Positions 50,465-62,000 of a stretch of DNA of 64,000 bases are shown here, piece after piece. The number at the start of each line of letters is the position of its first letter. Positions within the stretch are counted from its first letter, which is position 1. Position numbers and translations under genes: made by a program. Below the pieces are notes generated by a model. The model had not been told where the DNA came from. It saw only the letters and a list, made by a program, of their open reading frames with translations, and did no database searches. Origin of the DNA: Brachionus koreanus (taxonomy: Eukaryota > Rotifera > Eurotatoria > Ploima > Brachionidae); NCBI GenBank assembly GCA_016987375.1, contig PJRA01000048.1:2463473-2527472 (forward strand), read 5' to 3'.

Positions 50465-50690
50465 GTTGTGCCGAGCTAAAATTCGCTCAGAAAAAATTAA
50501 AAAAGAATAAATTGAAATAATAAGATAAGGTTAGAAGTAAAAGATAATTAAAAAAAATGATTAGCTCAAATAAAAAGTGATAGTTTAAACATGTTAAAAT
50601 ATTTTAAGTTTTAAGAAAAAAAGAAAAAGTTAGGTAGCAATTACACAATCAAGTCAGGTATTCAATACATCTTTATTCGAAGCCTTTATG
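50465..50690 (-). mobile_element. LINE 3' tail
   Basis: The stretch around 50630-50665 (gttaggtagcaattacacaatcaagtc / aggtattcaat) is a diverged copy of 39893-39931, the tail of the LINE at 39.7-41.0 kb, including the neighbouring A-rich sequence. Orientation matches the LINE RT fragment at 51149-51839, so both may be one copy with an internal loss. Confidence 0.45.
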
Positions 50691-51148
50691 TTATATTTTG
50701 AAAAGACCATTGAAAAGGATTTTTAAACATATATCTTAATTTTCTACTTATAAAGATCGTTTTAAAATAGCATTTTTCAGCTTATTTTTTTTAAATTTTA
50801 CAAAAATAATATTAATAATATGGGGTTAGGAGAAGTTAATTATTTTCCGTAAAACAATAAAATAAACTTTTTTGATTAGAAGTTCTCAAATTTAAATTGT
50901 TAAATTGGTTCAAAATAGGCGCAAGATATAAGATATCAATTTAAATTTGTTTGGATGTTAGTCAATAGAAAAAAGTGCAAATTATAGAATTTTTAATTTA
51001 TAGAAAAGAATTAGTTTAAAAGCGCTAAATTTAACTTTCGAAAAATGTTACAAACTGTTTTTAATTGAGGAACCTCTACTAGGTAGAATAAAAATGACAA
51101 TATTCAAAGGATTAATTAGACCTTTAAGACTCAATAATAGGATCTAAG

Positions 51149-51839
51149 ATGGCCCTCAAATTGATAATCATATCTTCTGCTGCTTGCTTCAAAATGTATG
51201 ACGACACTTTTTTTTTTTTGTTGAATTTAATTTGCCATGTGTCAGACTATGCTACCAATATGTCTAGATATATCTGCAGTTTCATTGAATCCTCTATACG
51301 CAATAATGATCTCGCCAACTTGCTTTTGCCCCCGTAGAGCTTTTAAAGTGAGCTACAAACTTCCGATAAGTCATTAATGAAAAAGATGAAAAGGAGATGA
51401 CCAAGCATTGATCCAGAGAAATGCCGCTAGTGACCGTTACCCATTCTGAAACCACTTCACCGATAACAACTCATTGCTTGCGATTGCTTAGGAAAACATA
51501 GACCTACTTAATGATTAATTCTGGAAAATTCGTAGTAATGAATAGCAGTTCATGTGAAACTTTATCGAGTTCGTTCTCATAGTACAGATATATGACATTC
51601 GTCGACTGTCTATGACACACCAGTTCGTCAAAAAGTCCATCATTGGTAACGCAAACTTTGTGAGCCATGAAGCTGTGTTTATTAGTGGTGTGATTTTTCT
51701 TCCCGATATGTTTCAACATGTAGTCTTTAATGAGCTTTTCCAAGACTGTGGATGAGACAGAGGTCAGAGAGATTGAGCAAAAGTTGCTTACCATTATTCT
51801 GTTACCCTTTTTATGAATTGGAAAACAGTTATAAAACAT
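51149..51839 (-). mobile_element. LINE reverse-transcriptase remnant
   Basis: Minus-strand translation begins PIHKKGNRIMVSNFCSISLTSVSSTVLEKLIKDYMLKHI and continues NVIYLYYENELDKVSHELL, the diverged counterpart of the D-x-x-K-A-F-D-x-V-x-H RT motif. After a frame change it reads RQRVVIGEVVSEWVTVTSGISPGSMLGHLLFIFFINDL, then a degenerate KLYxxxSKL box and SDTWQIKFN. Several catalytic residues are changed and stops are present, so it is dead. Confidence 0.75.
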
Positions 51840-54483
51840 TTTAGTAAAAACATACTCCGCAAGGAATTAGAGAAAAATGTATAAAAATAATAAAAAAATC
51901 TAATTGAATAGTGTTAGTAGTACTAGTTAATTAAAAATTTTTTATTTAAAAATTAATAGAATAATCAAAACAATTGGTAATTTTCCACAAGTAAATTTGA
52001 TTGTCATGGACAACCACTGAGTGAGAATTCTAAAGTTTTCAATACCTAAATTTTTGTGAATAAAGACAGTGTATTAAAATCTCATTGTAGTAATTTCTTG
52101 TGAGTAAAGTTGTATCTTTAGGTATTAAAATATTTTGGTACAAATTTCTTAATTTTGTGCAAAGTATTAAATTCTTTAAATAAGCTAATAGTATTAACTT
52201 CTAAAATAAAAATTTGGTTTTAGTTAATATTAGTTTTGGTTTCAAATATTTGTCTTAAATTTCTATAAACCTGTTTATTTTTATTATTTTTTGTCTTTTT
52301 TTTTGAACATCGCCTTAAAGGCGTTCATTGAAATTAATGATAATAATAATATTTAGTTTTGGTATTCAGGGCTTTGGGAATTCGTTTCTTTGATATTAGA
52401 TTCGTGATATTATTTTCGTTTGATATGAACTTGGCATGAATCCCATAAATAACTTATCAAAAACTGTGAAAATTGATTCAAAAAGATTTTCATAATTAAT
52501 TAAGTGCTAAATTGACTTAAGGATTTTTTTCAGATATTATATTTAGTCGATACGATTTTGAGTATAGATGAAATGATTCTTTTTTGCAAAATAATCGATC
52601 ATAAAAAACTTTATTATATAACTATATAAATTTGAAATTTAAACTTTTAATTTTTAAAACTTAAAAAGATATAATTATTTAAAAAGAAGACAAAAACTTT
52701 TTTAATTTAACTTGAAAAAAACTACTTGAAAATTTATTTTTAACTTTAAAATTTATTCAATAAATCAAATAATTTTTAAAATTTTATTTTTAATTTTATA
52801 AAAAAACTTGCCATAGATTTTTCTTAGTATCCCTTAAACAATTCAAATGAATACGAATTAAAAAGGAGATAATGTTTTTTTTTCAGATAAAAAATAGAAG
52901 TGTCTGATATGAAAAATAACATTTATCAGATATTTGGTATTTTTTCAGATTTGAAAACATCAGAAATATCAGAAATATTTAAACTATACTTCAGATATGA
53001 AATAGTCAAATTTATAATTAAATCGCTTGATATTTCATTTAGATAAAAAAGAAAAACTATCAATTTTCACAAAAATACTATTTATTCAAGACATTCAAGA
53101 TAAGCTATACCGATGATGTGCTTAGACAATTAGTGCTTGAACCATCACTACTCCTTTTTTCCCAATAATCTTTATAAAGTTGGAATGTTGATTGATTTTC
53201 GGTCAATAATATAGCTCTTTAATTTAAATATTATTTTTATTATTATTACTTATTCAAAATTTAAGCATATTGACAGTTGCATTATTTTAAAGAATAAAAA
53301 GTGATTTTTGTTATTAAATTGTTGCGAAAAAATCTAAATTTAAATAAAAATTGACACTATATTTTTTTAATTGACAGTTAATTAATTTATTTGACCATTT
53401 TTAATCTGATAAATGTATATCTGACATTTATGTTTTTTATCTGACGGATTCTCATCCATCCATTAATAAGCAGCAAAGAAAAAATCAATCTCAAAGCCGG
53501 TTTTTCCCAAAACTGTTTTCAAGCTGGTTTTACAAAGTAAGGCCTACCTGAAATCATGAAAAGGTTTTATCCAGTGAATTAAGTAAAGTGATGAATTCAT
53601 TTTAATGATTCTTTTGGTATTTCAAAAACTAAAAGACTAAATATTCCAAGAAAGAATATGTGTTCAAGTACTTTTCCAAGGCATCTTATGGTCGTAATAA
53701 TTGATCTTGATCTTGTAATTCAGATCTTGTAATTTAGATAATTTCAAGAATTTAAAGCGACTTGTAAGTCATTGTCTAGTACTATTGCATCTCAACATTC
53801 CTTGACCATCTCCTTGAGAAGTTTAACTCGCTGCTAGTCTAAGTTGTGATTCTAATGATCGATTTGCATCTTGATCAAATATATTTATTGAAAAAAGATC
53901 TACTGGTAGTCAAGTTTAACAGACAAGTTCATAAAGATTATTATCACAAGCTACGTCAATAATTGTAAAAACTAAATTTGGAGCTTTTGTAAGACCTTAA
54001 TCTTCTTAAGAAAAGGTTACCACAAATAATATCTAATATTTTTTTCCAAACCCTTAATTTGTTATAAGAACAATTGAACCATACGTAAATAAAGAAAAAG
54101 TTTTTTTTTTCTTCTAACTAATGTTCAAAAAGGAAGATTGGCCGTTTGCTTTAAAATTAAAAAATATTTCTCTAAAATTTGATGAAAATTTCTAGGAATT
54201 TTAACTGAAGTAATTTAGTCAAAAGCAAATACAATTTGTCAATATTTGCTAATGCTGGTAAAAAAAATTGAATAAAAATTTTGATGTTATTTTCAATATA
54301 AAATTTTGAAAAAATCTATAAACATTCCTATTTTTTTAAGAAAAAAAACTGTTATTTTAGTAAATTTACCAAGAATAAGTTAAAAAAATAAATGCGATAA
54401 ATTGACGTTAAAACTTAAATAAATCGAACTAAATAATTAAAATGAAAATACTAAAATGAAATTAAAAAAAAAGGATAAAAAAG
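51840..54483. other. Intergenic DNA with a possible LINE 3' end
   Basis: At about 52303-52352 (+), gaacatcgccttaaaggcgttcattg is followed by a short (ATA/GAT)n run. A 6-bp-stem hairpin (CGCCTT/AAGGCG) plus a simple-repeat tail is typical of CR1/Jockey-type LINE ends. Otherwise AT-rich with no gene seen. Confidence 0.35.
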
Positions 54484-54522
54484 AATATATATCCTTAAAT
54501 TCTCTATAAAAAAAAAACTAAA

Positions 54523-56040
54523 ATGAATTCAATCTTGTTAGTAACACTTTTATCGCTTTTACAAATAATATCAACTGATAGTACCACTTCATCAAATTTA
54601 AATAGTATTAGTACAACAAAAAGTCCAACGGGTTCAATTAGTACAACAAATTCTCCTAGTACTACCACCACATCAAGTTCTCCTAGTATTACCACCACAT
54701 CAAGTTCTACTAGTACAACATCAACATCAAATTCTCCTAGTACTACAATAACATCAAATTCTCCTAGTACTACAACAACATCAAGTTCTACTAGTACTAG
54801 AACTACATCAAATTCTCCTAGTACTGCCACCACATCAAGTTCTACTAGTACAACATCAACATCAAATTCTCCTAGTACTACCACCACATCTAGTTCTCCT
54901 AGTATTACCACCACATCAAGTTCTACTAGTACAACATCAACATCAAATTCTCCTAGTACTACAATAACATCAAATTCTCCTAGTACTACAATAACATCAA
55001 ATTCTCCTAGTACTACAACAACATCAAGTTCTACTAGTACTACAACAACATCAAGTTCTACTAGTACTGCCACCACATCAAGTTCTACTAGTACTGCCAC
55101 CACATCAAGTTCTACTAGTACTACCAACACATCAAGTTCTACTAGTACTACCACCACATCAAGTTCTCCTAGTACTACCAACACATCAAGTTTAACTAGT
55201 ACTACAACAACATCAAATTCTCCTAGTACTACCACCACATCAAGTTCTCCTAGTACTACCAACACATCAAGTTCAACTAGTACTACAACAACATCAAATT
55301 CTCCTAGTACTACCACCAAATCTAGTTCTACTAGTACTACAACAACATCAAGTTCTACTAGTACTACCACCACATCAAGTTCTACTAGTACTACAACAAC
55401 ATCAAATTCTCCTAGTACTACCACCACATCGAGTTCTCCTAGTACTACCAACACATCAAGTTTAACTAGTACTACAACAACATCAAATTCTCCTAGTACT
55501 ACCACCACATCAAGTTCTACTAGTACTACAACAACATCAAGTTCTCTTAGTACTACCACCACATCAAGTTCTCCTAGTACTACAACAACATCAAATTCTC
55601 CTAGTACTACCAACACATCAAGTTCAACTAGTACAACATCAACATCAAATTCTCCTAGTACTACAACAACATCAAGTTCTACTCGTACTACAACAACATC
55701 AAATTCTCCTAGTACTACCACCACATCTAGTTCTACTAGTACTACAACAACATCAAATTTAAATAGTATTACTTTCACTACACTTATTCAACATTCATTA
55801 ACTTTTGGAAAACAAATATCTGAGAATATTTTTATTGAGGGATATATTTATCAAAAATTTTCTCTTTCAAATTATATTTTTTTATTCAAATTAAAAAATC
55901 ATTTTAAAAATTTACAAGTAAATCGTAATTTTTTTTCTCAAAATATAATTGATTGTTTGTCAAAATGTATTTTTTTTCATGAATGCACATATCTTTCATA
56001 TAATAGTGTTAATTCTGATTGCATTTTTTTAGTAGAGTGA
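54523..56040 (+). CDS. Secreted mucin-like Ser/Thr-repeat protein with C-terminal PAN/apple-like Cys motif
   Basis: 505-aa frame. A signal peptide (about 1-18, MNSILLVTLLSLLQIIS) is followed by about 40 tandem 9-residue units of the type STTTTSSSP / STTTTSNSP (about residues 45-415), a dense O-glycosylation substrate. A 90-residue C-terminal domain has Cys478, Cys482, Cys488 and Cys500 with the pattern CxxxCxxxxxCxYLSYNS...C, resembling the end of a PAN/apple module. The expected place is outside the cell as mucus, lorica or cuticle-associated glycoprotein. The frame may instead splice: a GTAGAG donor at 56032 and an acceptor ending 56152 would replace the last two residues with 25 more codons ending at 56230. 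A TATATAT at about 54485 lies just upstream. Confidence 0.75.
   Translation: MNSILLVTLLSLLQIISTDSTTSSNLNSISTTKSPTGSISTTNSPSTTTTSSSPSITTTSSSTSTTSTSNSPSTTITSNSPSTTTTSSSTSTRTTSNSPSTATTSSSTSTTSTSNSPSTTTTSSSPSITTTSSSTSTTSTSNSPSTTITSNSPSTTITSNSPSTTTTSSSTSTTTTSSSTSTATTSSSTSTATTSSSTSTTNTSSSTSTTTTSSSPSTTNTSSLTSTTTTSNSPSTTTTSSSPSTTNTSSSTSTTTTSNSPSTTTKSSSTSTTTTSSSTSTTTTSSSTSTTTTSNSPSTTTTSSSPSTTNTSSLTSTTTTSNSPSTTTTSSSTSTTTTSSSLSTTTTSSSPSTTTTSNSPSTTNTSSSTSTTSTSNSPSTTTTSSSTRTTTTSNSPSTTTTSSSTSTTTTSNLNSITFTTLIQHSLTFGKQISENIFIEGYIYQKFSLSNYIFLFKLKNHFKNLQVNRNFFSQNIIDCLSKCIFFHECTYLSYNSVNSDCIFLVE
54655..55764 (+). repeat. 27-bp coding minisatellite, about 41 units
   Basis: Units read agt-act-acN-acN-aca-tca-aRt-tct-cct/act with synonymous and a few replacement changes (Pro/Thr, Ser/Asn, Thr/Ala/Ile). 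All units keep the frame; unit length is constant at nine codons. Blocks of units recur in the same order, suggesting expansion by unequal exchange of multi-unit segments. Confidence 0.9.
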
Positions 56041-56152
56041 TTTTTTTAATTTAGTTTGCTATAACTAACAAAAACTAAAAAACTTTGGAAATTGTAGTAC
56101 AATATTTATGGGAATAATTATCTTTTTAATTCAATTTGTCTGAAATTTTAAG

Positions 56153-56230
56153 GATGCCAATGTCGAATCCACAAACTTGGAAACCAATCCAAAGAGAACT
56201 TTAATTGTTCTGTTCTATTTTAAATTTTAA
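56153..56230 (+). CDS. Possible alternative last exon of the mucin-like gene
   Basis: The acceptor tttaag ends at 56152, and the 26-codon frame that follows reads DANVESTNLETNPKRTLIVLFYFKF, then TAA. Joined in phase 0 to the PAN-like Cys motif at 56031, it would extend the domain past its fourth Cys, as PAN domains usually do. Confidence 0.35.
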   Translation, partial: DANVESTNLETNPKRTLIVLFYFKF

Positions 56231-57014
56231 AAAATCGATTTTTTTCAAATTTTATAACCAGATTTTAGATTCAGATTTGATGATGATAATTTCCAATTTT
56301 TGTATGTGTTTTAATATTAGAAATCTAAAATTTCAACACTTAACATTTCATTTTTTTGCCAGAATATTTTTTGAACCATTATTAAAAAAATAAATTAATA
56401 ATATAAATTTGAATAAATTTATAAAAACATTGACATTTTTTAATAGTTCTAATCATTAATTTTTAAATTAAAGCCATTATGTTAAACGAAAAAGAAAATT
56501 TATTTTTATTTTTATGCTCCTTTTTTTGTGAGATCTTAATTAGAATTAGTAAGAAAAGTAATGGGAAAATATAGAGAATTTCATGAGATTCGCACATTTC
56601 GAATCTTAGGTTATTATTATATTAAATAAAAATTTTCTAAATTTGACTTTGAAGCTTAAATCAATAATTATGATAAATTTGTGAAATATTATTAACTTTT
56701 TTAAAGATTCAAGATCAAAGGTTTAATTCAATAATCAAGATAAGTGTATGACAATAAAGCTGTTGCTGTTTTCCTTTTTTTAAATTAAGTAAATAAGTAA
56801 ATTTAATTAAGAAAAAATAATTTTTATATTTTTCTTTTAATACTAGTCAAAAAAAATGTCTCGAACAAAATTCTTAATTGTACTCGACAAGAATCATTAA
56901 AAAAACTAGAAATTTTAGCATAAAAAATAAATTATAAACAACAATAATTTGTGAAATTATTTAAAAGACCACTATTTGAATAATCTTGAGAATTTTTATT
57001 TTTTTATTTGAGCA
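56231..57014. other. Spacer upstream of HDAC3
   Basis: AT-rich, no gene seen; must contain the HDAC3 promoter. Confidence 0.5.
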
Positions 57015-58816
57015 ATGTCTAAAGACATCAGTTATCTTTTTGATCCAAATATCGGCAAGTACTATTATGGTAGTTTTTCTTTTAAGGTTGATGTTAAAAA
57101 ACTTATACTTTACTTTTAGGTCATCGTCATCCAATGAAACCACACAGGCTTACATTAACTAATTCTCTTGTTATGAATTATGGCCTCTACAAAAAAATGA
57201 AAGTAATTATTATATTATTACTTTTGATTTTAAGTAAAATTTTCTCATTTATCAATTTTTAGATGTACATACCAGCACAAGCTACATTTAAAGACATGTG
57301 CCGTTTTCACTCTTCTGATTATATTGATTTTTTGCAAAGAGTTACCCCAAATAATTCTGCTGAATTCCAGCAATTTTTTCAACAATATAATGTAATGGAA
57401 GACTGGTAAATTTAATCATAAAAATCTTTTTTTTCCAATTTTGAAAATGAATATTCATTATTTAGCCCAATTTTTGATGGATTGTTTGAATTTTGTTCGA
57501 AATATACTGGTGGAAGTTTGAGAGCAGCATCAATGATAAATAATAATGTAATTTTTTTTCATCTAATTAAAAACAAAATAAATTTCTAAATTAAACACTT
57601 ATTTCAGCAATGCGATATAGCTATTAATTGGTCAGGTGGACTGCATCATGCTAGAAAATTCGAAGCTTCTGGCTTTTGCTATGTTAATGACATAAATATT
57701 GCGATACTGGAACTATTGAAGTAAAAAATTAAAATTTTAGAAAAAAAAATTTAGATAAATCTTGATCTAAAGATATCATCCGAGAGTTTTGTATATTGAT
57801 ATTGACATTCATCATGGTGATGGTGTTCAAGAGGCCTTTTATTTAACAGATAGAGTTATGACTGTTTCGTTTCACAAATACGGAAATACATTTTTTCCCG
57901 GCACTGGAGACATGTTTGAAATAGGGTCTGACTATGGTAAATACTACTCTGTAAATGTTCCGCTAAAAGAAGGCATAACAGACACAGACTACTCGTACAT
58001 ATTCAAACTAGTCATTAATGATGTAATGGAATTTTATAGACCAACGGCAATTGTGTTACAATGTGGTGCCGACAGTTTAGGGGGGGATAGATTGGGATGC
58101 TTTAATCTAAGTATTAAAGGACATGGGTAGTTATTTTAGTAATTTTTTTATTTAAATAATTAATTGTTTCATAAAAAAATTTAAAGAGAATGTGTAAAAT
58201 ACGTTAGAGAGCTAGGTATTCCAACAATAGTTTTAGGTGGTGGCGGATACACTGTTCGAAATGTTGCTCGATGTTGGACTTATGAAACATCTCTGATTGT
58301 CGATGAAGCTTTGAATCCGGAATTACCCGATAATGGTTTGTTGAAAATAGTTTTTAAACATAGAGAAAAAAGTTAATCAAATGATTTCTATTTAGAATAT
58401 TTTGAATATTATTCACCGGACTTTTGTCTTCATCCTGATTTGTTTAATCCTAAAATAGATAACCACAATACGCGTCAAGTAAAAAAACTGACTTATTTAT
58501 TAAAAAAAAAGATTAAAATTTAAAAATTTCTAGTATCTAGATTTTATCCGACAGACAACTCATGAAAACTTGAGAAATATTGCTCATGCTCCATCAGTTC
58601 AAATGCAGAGTGTTCCAAGTGATTTTTTGTCAGCTGATTTAATAAGTCAAGATGAAGCTTTACCAGATGTTACACAAGACAATGTTGTTGTATCGAACGA
58701 ACGGTAGTAAAAACACAATTTATAAATTAATGTTGGTTTTGATTTTTAATTTTTCTAGAGTCGAAGCACCTAATGAATTTTACGATTCGCCAAAAGATAA
58801 TGACAAATCTGAATGA
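57015..58816 (+). CDS. HDAC3: Histone deacetylase 3 (class I HDAC), 429 aa
   Basis: Ten exons: 57015-57069, 57120-57202, 57263-57405, 57466-57547, 57608-57720, 57773-58126, 58187-58335, 58396-58478, 58534-58703 and 58759-58816. They join in phase to 430 codons; human HDAC3 is 428 aa. Nine introns of 50-63 bp. Zinc-dependent deacetylase fold: [10 protein letters not shown] near residue 20, catalytic His134-His135 in SGGLHH, zinc ligands Asp170 and His172 in [10 protein letters not shown], a third Asp in CGADS, and the transition-state Tyr in GGGGYTVRN. The C-terminus [10 protein letters not shown] matches HDAC3 specifically. It removes acetyl groups from histone lysines as the catalytic subunit of NCoR/SMRT-type corepressors in the nucleus. 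It lies 5' of ERCC8 on the same strand, with about 270 bp between them. Confidence 0.97.
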
Positions 58817-59090
58817 CATGTAAATAGTCCTCAAAATTTAGGAACGATCAATGTTTGTTCTATGTTTCAAGTTTTATGTTTAACCTTTTTGTCTTGAAAG
58901 TTTTAAAATAAAAATATAGTCAATGTAAAATAGAGTGAAAAAGCTTTAATTTTTTTTTAGCTGAGAATTTTTATTAAAAAAATGTAATAAAATTTTTTTT
59001 TCAATTTTTGTAAAATGGCTATTGGAATGACCATTTTTTAAATTATGGTTTTTATTTTTTATATTTTCTAAGCTTAAATTTTTCTTAAAA
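58817..59090. other. Short HDAC3-ERCC8 intergenic region
   Basis: AT-rich, with an AATAAA-like polyadenylation signal near 58905 (aaaataaaaat). The ERCC8 frame stays open back to 59031 but has no ATG. Confidence 0.5.
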
Positions 59091-62000
59091 GTGTCTTTAA
59101 GTCAAAAATCAATTAACAAAAAATACAAGCAAAAGAGCTCGATTGATAGTCTTAGCAAAAATATATTAAAAAATTTGATTGCCCGTGATTTAGGCCTTGT
59201 CAGTCCTAAGAAATTGATTATTAACTCCAACACAGTTGCAGTCCAAGAAATTAATCTAAGCAAAAAAAGGTCAATTGAATATCAACCGCATTCGATTAAT
59301 TGGCTTAATTTAGATAATGTCGAGTCTAGATAGTAAAATAAACAAAAAAGTTTTTAAAAATTAGATTTTTAGTCTGTTATAGTTTATTGGCTGCAAGAAG
59401 TGATGGAAATTTTGTATGCTTTGATACTTTTCAGCAACCCATAGAAAATGAACCTTTAAAAAATATATTCAATTCATTTTCTCATCAAAATACTCATTCC
59501 TATTCAATAGGCTGCATCCAATGGTATCCTTTAGACACGAGTACTTTTTTTCTAAATATGCTGCTTTGCTCTCTTTGAAAAGTTAAATCAAATTTAAATT
59601 TAGCAATGTTTTTTACTAGTGGTATGGACAAGAGATTTAAAGTTTGGGATACGGCTAATATGGTTGTAGTTGATGAATACAATCTTGACAAAAAAATTTA
59701 CAATCATCATGCTTCAGTGTTAGCCTCAAGTATTGGGAAAAATGCTATAGCACTGGCTTTAGATGACGGACAGATCCGTCTTGTTGACATAGATTCTGGT
59801 TCATTTACTCATACCCTAAAAGCTCATGCAAATGGTCATTGTGTTTCTGCTCAATGGTCACCAACAGAACCGCATATTTTAGCAAGTGCTGGGTAAAAAA
59901 AAAATTTAAAACTAGATAATTTTTATTTTTTATTTATCATAAAATTTTATCGATCATGACCATCAAAAACAAGTTAAATGTAAGAAAGAGCTTAATCTCC
60001 CACAATAGCCATTAGTTTTTCATTTATAAATTAATTAATGAAATTTTGTAGTAAAAAATATAAGCTTCAAATAAATCATGTAGAATAATCTTGCTAGTAT
60101 CTTTAAACATAGCTAAAAAAAGGAATTTTTTTATCTATTTGTTGATTTGTGTGTATGCTGAGCTGAGATGGCTTTAAATAAATTTTCATCTTATCTAAAA
60201 TTTTAAATCTAAATCAAGTCTCTAAATCATGTGATCTTGATGAAATATAGCAAATATTGGAATAAATTAAAAATAAAATTAAAGGATTTGTAGGATATTT
60301 TTGAAAGTGTCTTGACAACCAAAAAAAAGATTTTTCACATACAATCGCCAAAAATTTCAAAATCTTAATTTTGTGTGTTTTAATCTTATGCCAAAAAGTC
60401 TATCTTTCGAACTTGAAAATTACGAGGAATTTAATCGATTCTGTCTGAATAAACACTCAATTCATTATCTTAAATCAAATATGGTAAGTTTTACGCAATG
60501 CCCAAACCGTTCGTAGCACAAGATGCGACAGAAATATGGTTTTTGTTGCAGCAAAGAATTTCATGATGTAGAAAAATGTCAATTTCGAACTAAACTGTGT
60601 ATTTGATTAGAAAATCGTGACAATTTTCGTCAGAAGCACCTTTTTTACATTCTTACGAATTTAGCTAAGGATTTTGTTACTTAAAAAAATCGAAGATATT
60701 GCATACATGAAAATACCAGTATCGAAAAACTAAAACGGTTTGTGGAAAATTTATGATTTTAGTATGGTGTCACTAGTGACGACGATCTATAAGCTCAATG
60801 TTATTAATAATTTATTAAATAAAAATCTTTTGCAAATAAATTCTGGTAACTACAGTTCTGATTACTATGGTACAAAAGTTAAATAAAAACTATACGTGTT
60901 TTAGATTTATAGATAAAGGGATGTGTAAACATGTTATAACTGTATGTTTAAAAAACAATATTGAGCTAAATGAAATCTTAAGTTCGTTATTGTTAGGAGC
61001 AGATGATATGAATGCAATAATACGGATCTGAAGATGAAATTGTTACTAAAAATTTTTTAAAGCATTAGTTGATGATGGTTGATCTAATGTTCAAGAAAAA
61101 AGGAAGCGAGGACGACCTTATAAAGTTGCAAAGACTTAAGTTGTTGAAGAAAATATTAAGGAGAAGCCAAAAAGGTCAGAGAGCCCGCCTACAAAATCAA
61201 AAAAATTACAAATATTTAGTCTAGATTTTGTTATGTGCAATGAGAAAAATATTTTGAGATAAGGATTTTTTTTTTGTGTGTGAAAATCCATTTTTTGGTG
61301 GTGATAATCTGATATTTTGGCTGTCAAAAGATTTTTGTCAAAATGTGCATTAAATTAGTGAGCCTTTTTTAACAGATTATTAAGGACCACGAGCTAATGT
61401 CAAGGAATAAGCGTGTTTATTGCAACACATCGAGCCACACCAAAATTAAAATTCCACTAGACACCTAAAACTGGTTTTTGAATTTTTAGTTAACTCAATT
61501 TAAATTTCTGTTATTCTGCATTTATTTTTTATTTTCTATAATTTTTTCTAAAAAGCAGGAGGTTGAAAATATTCTATCCCTTAAGGATGGGTAATTAAGT
61601 AAGAGGTTTATCGGTTCTGGTAATAATTTTATTATCTAAAATAATGTGTGAAATCGGCCGATCTAATTGATTCGGCCGATTTCCGAAATAGCAACATCTC
61701 TTTCGATATCACTGGATTAGTTAACTAACTTAACCATGAGCGTTTAAGTTATAATGGATCATAAATAGCTGCTCCTAAACGTCTAACGAGAAGATCGGAT
61801 AGACGGGCCCAAGGGTACTAATGTAAACATTACAGAAAAGAGGACTCATACCTAAATTATTTTTCAAACAAAATAAAATAAGGATCATTAAAATTTGGTC
61901 ACCGACTAAAAAGAAGAACCATTTTTTTTGCTGCTTGAAAAATAGTTTTTTATTGAAAAGTTATTTCTAAAAAGGAGAAAAATTTATTTTGTTTAGTCAC

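Noticed and set aside
54504..55778. 424-codon open frame antisense to the mucin-like gene (repeating VVVLVELD)
   Set aside because: It is the mirror of the 27-bp repeat, which by its codon composition lacks stops on both strands. The sense strand has a signal peptide and a Cys domain.
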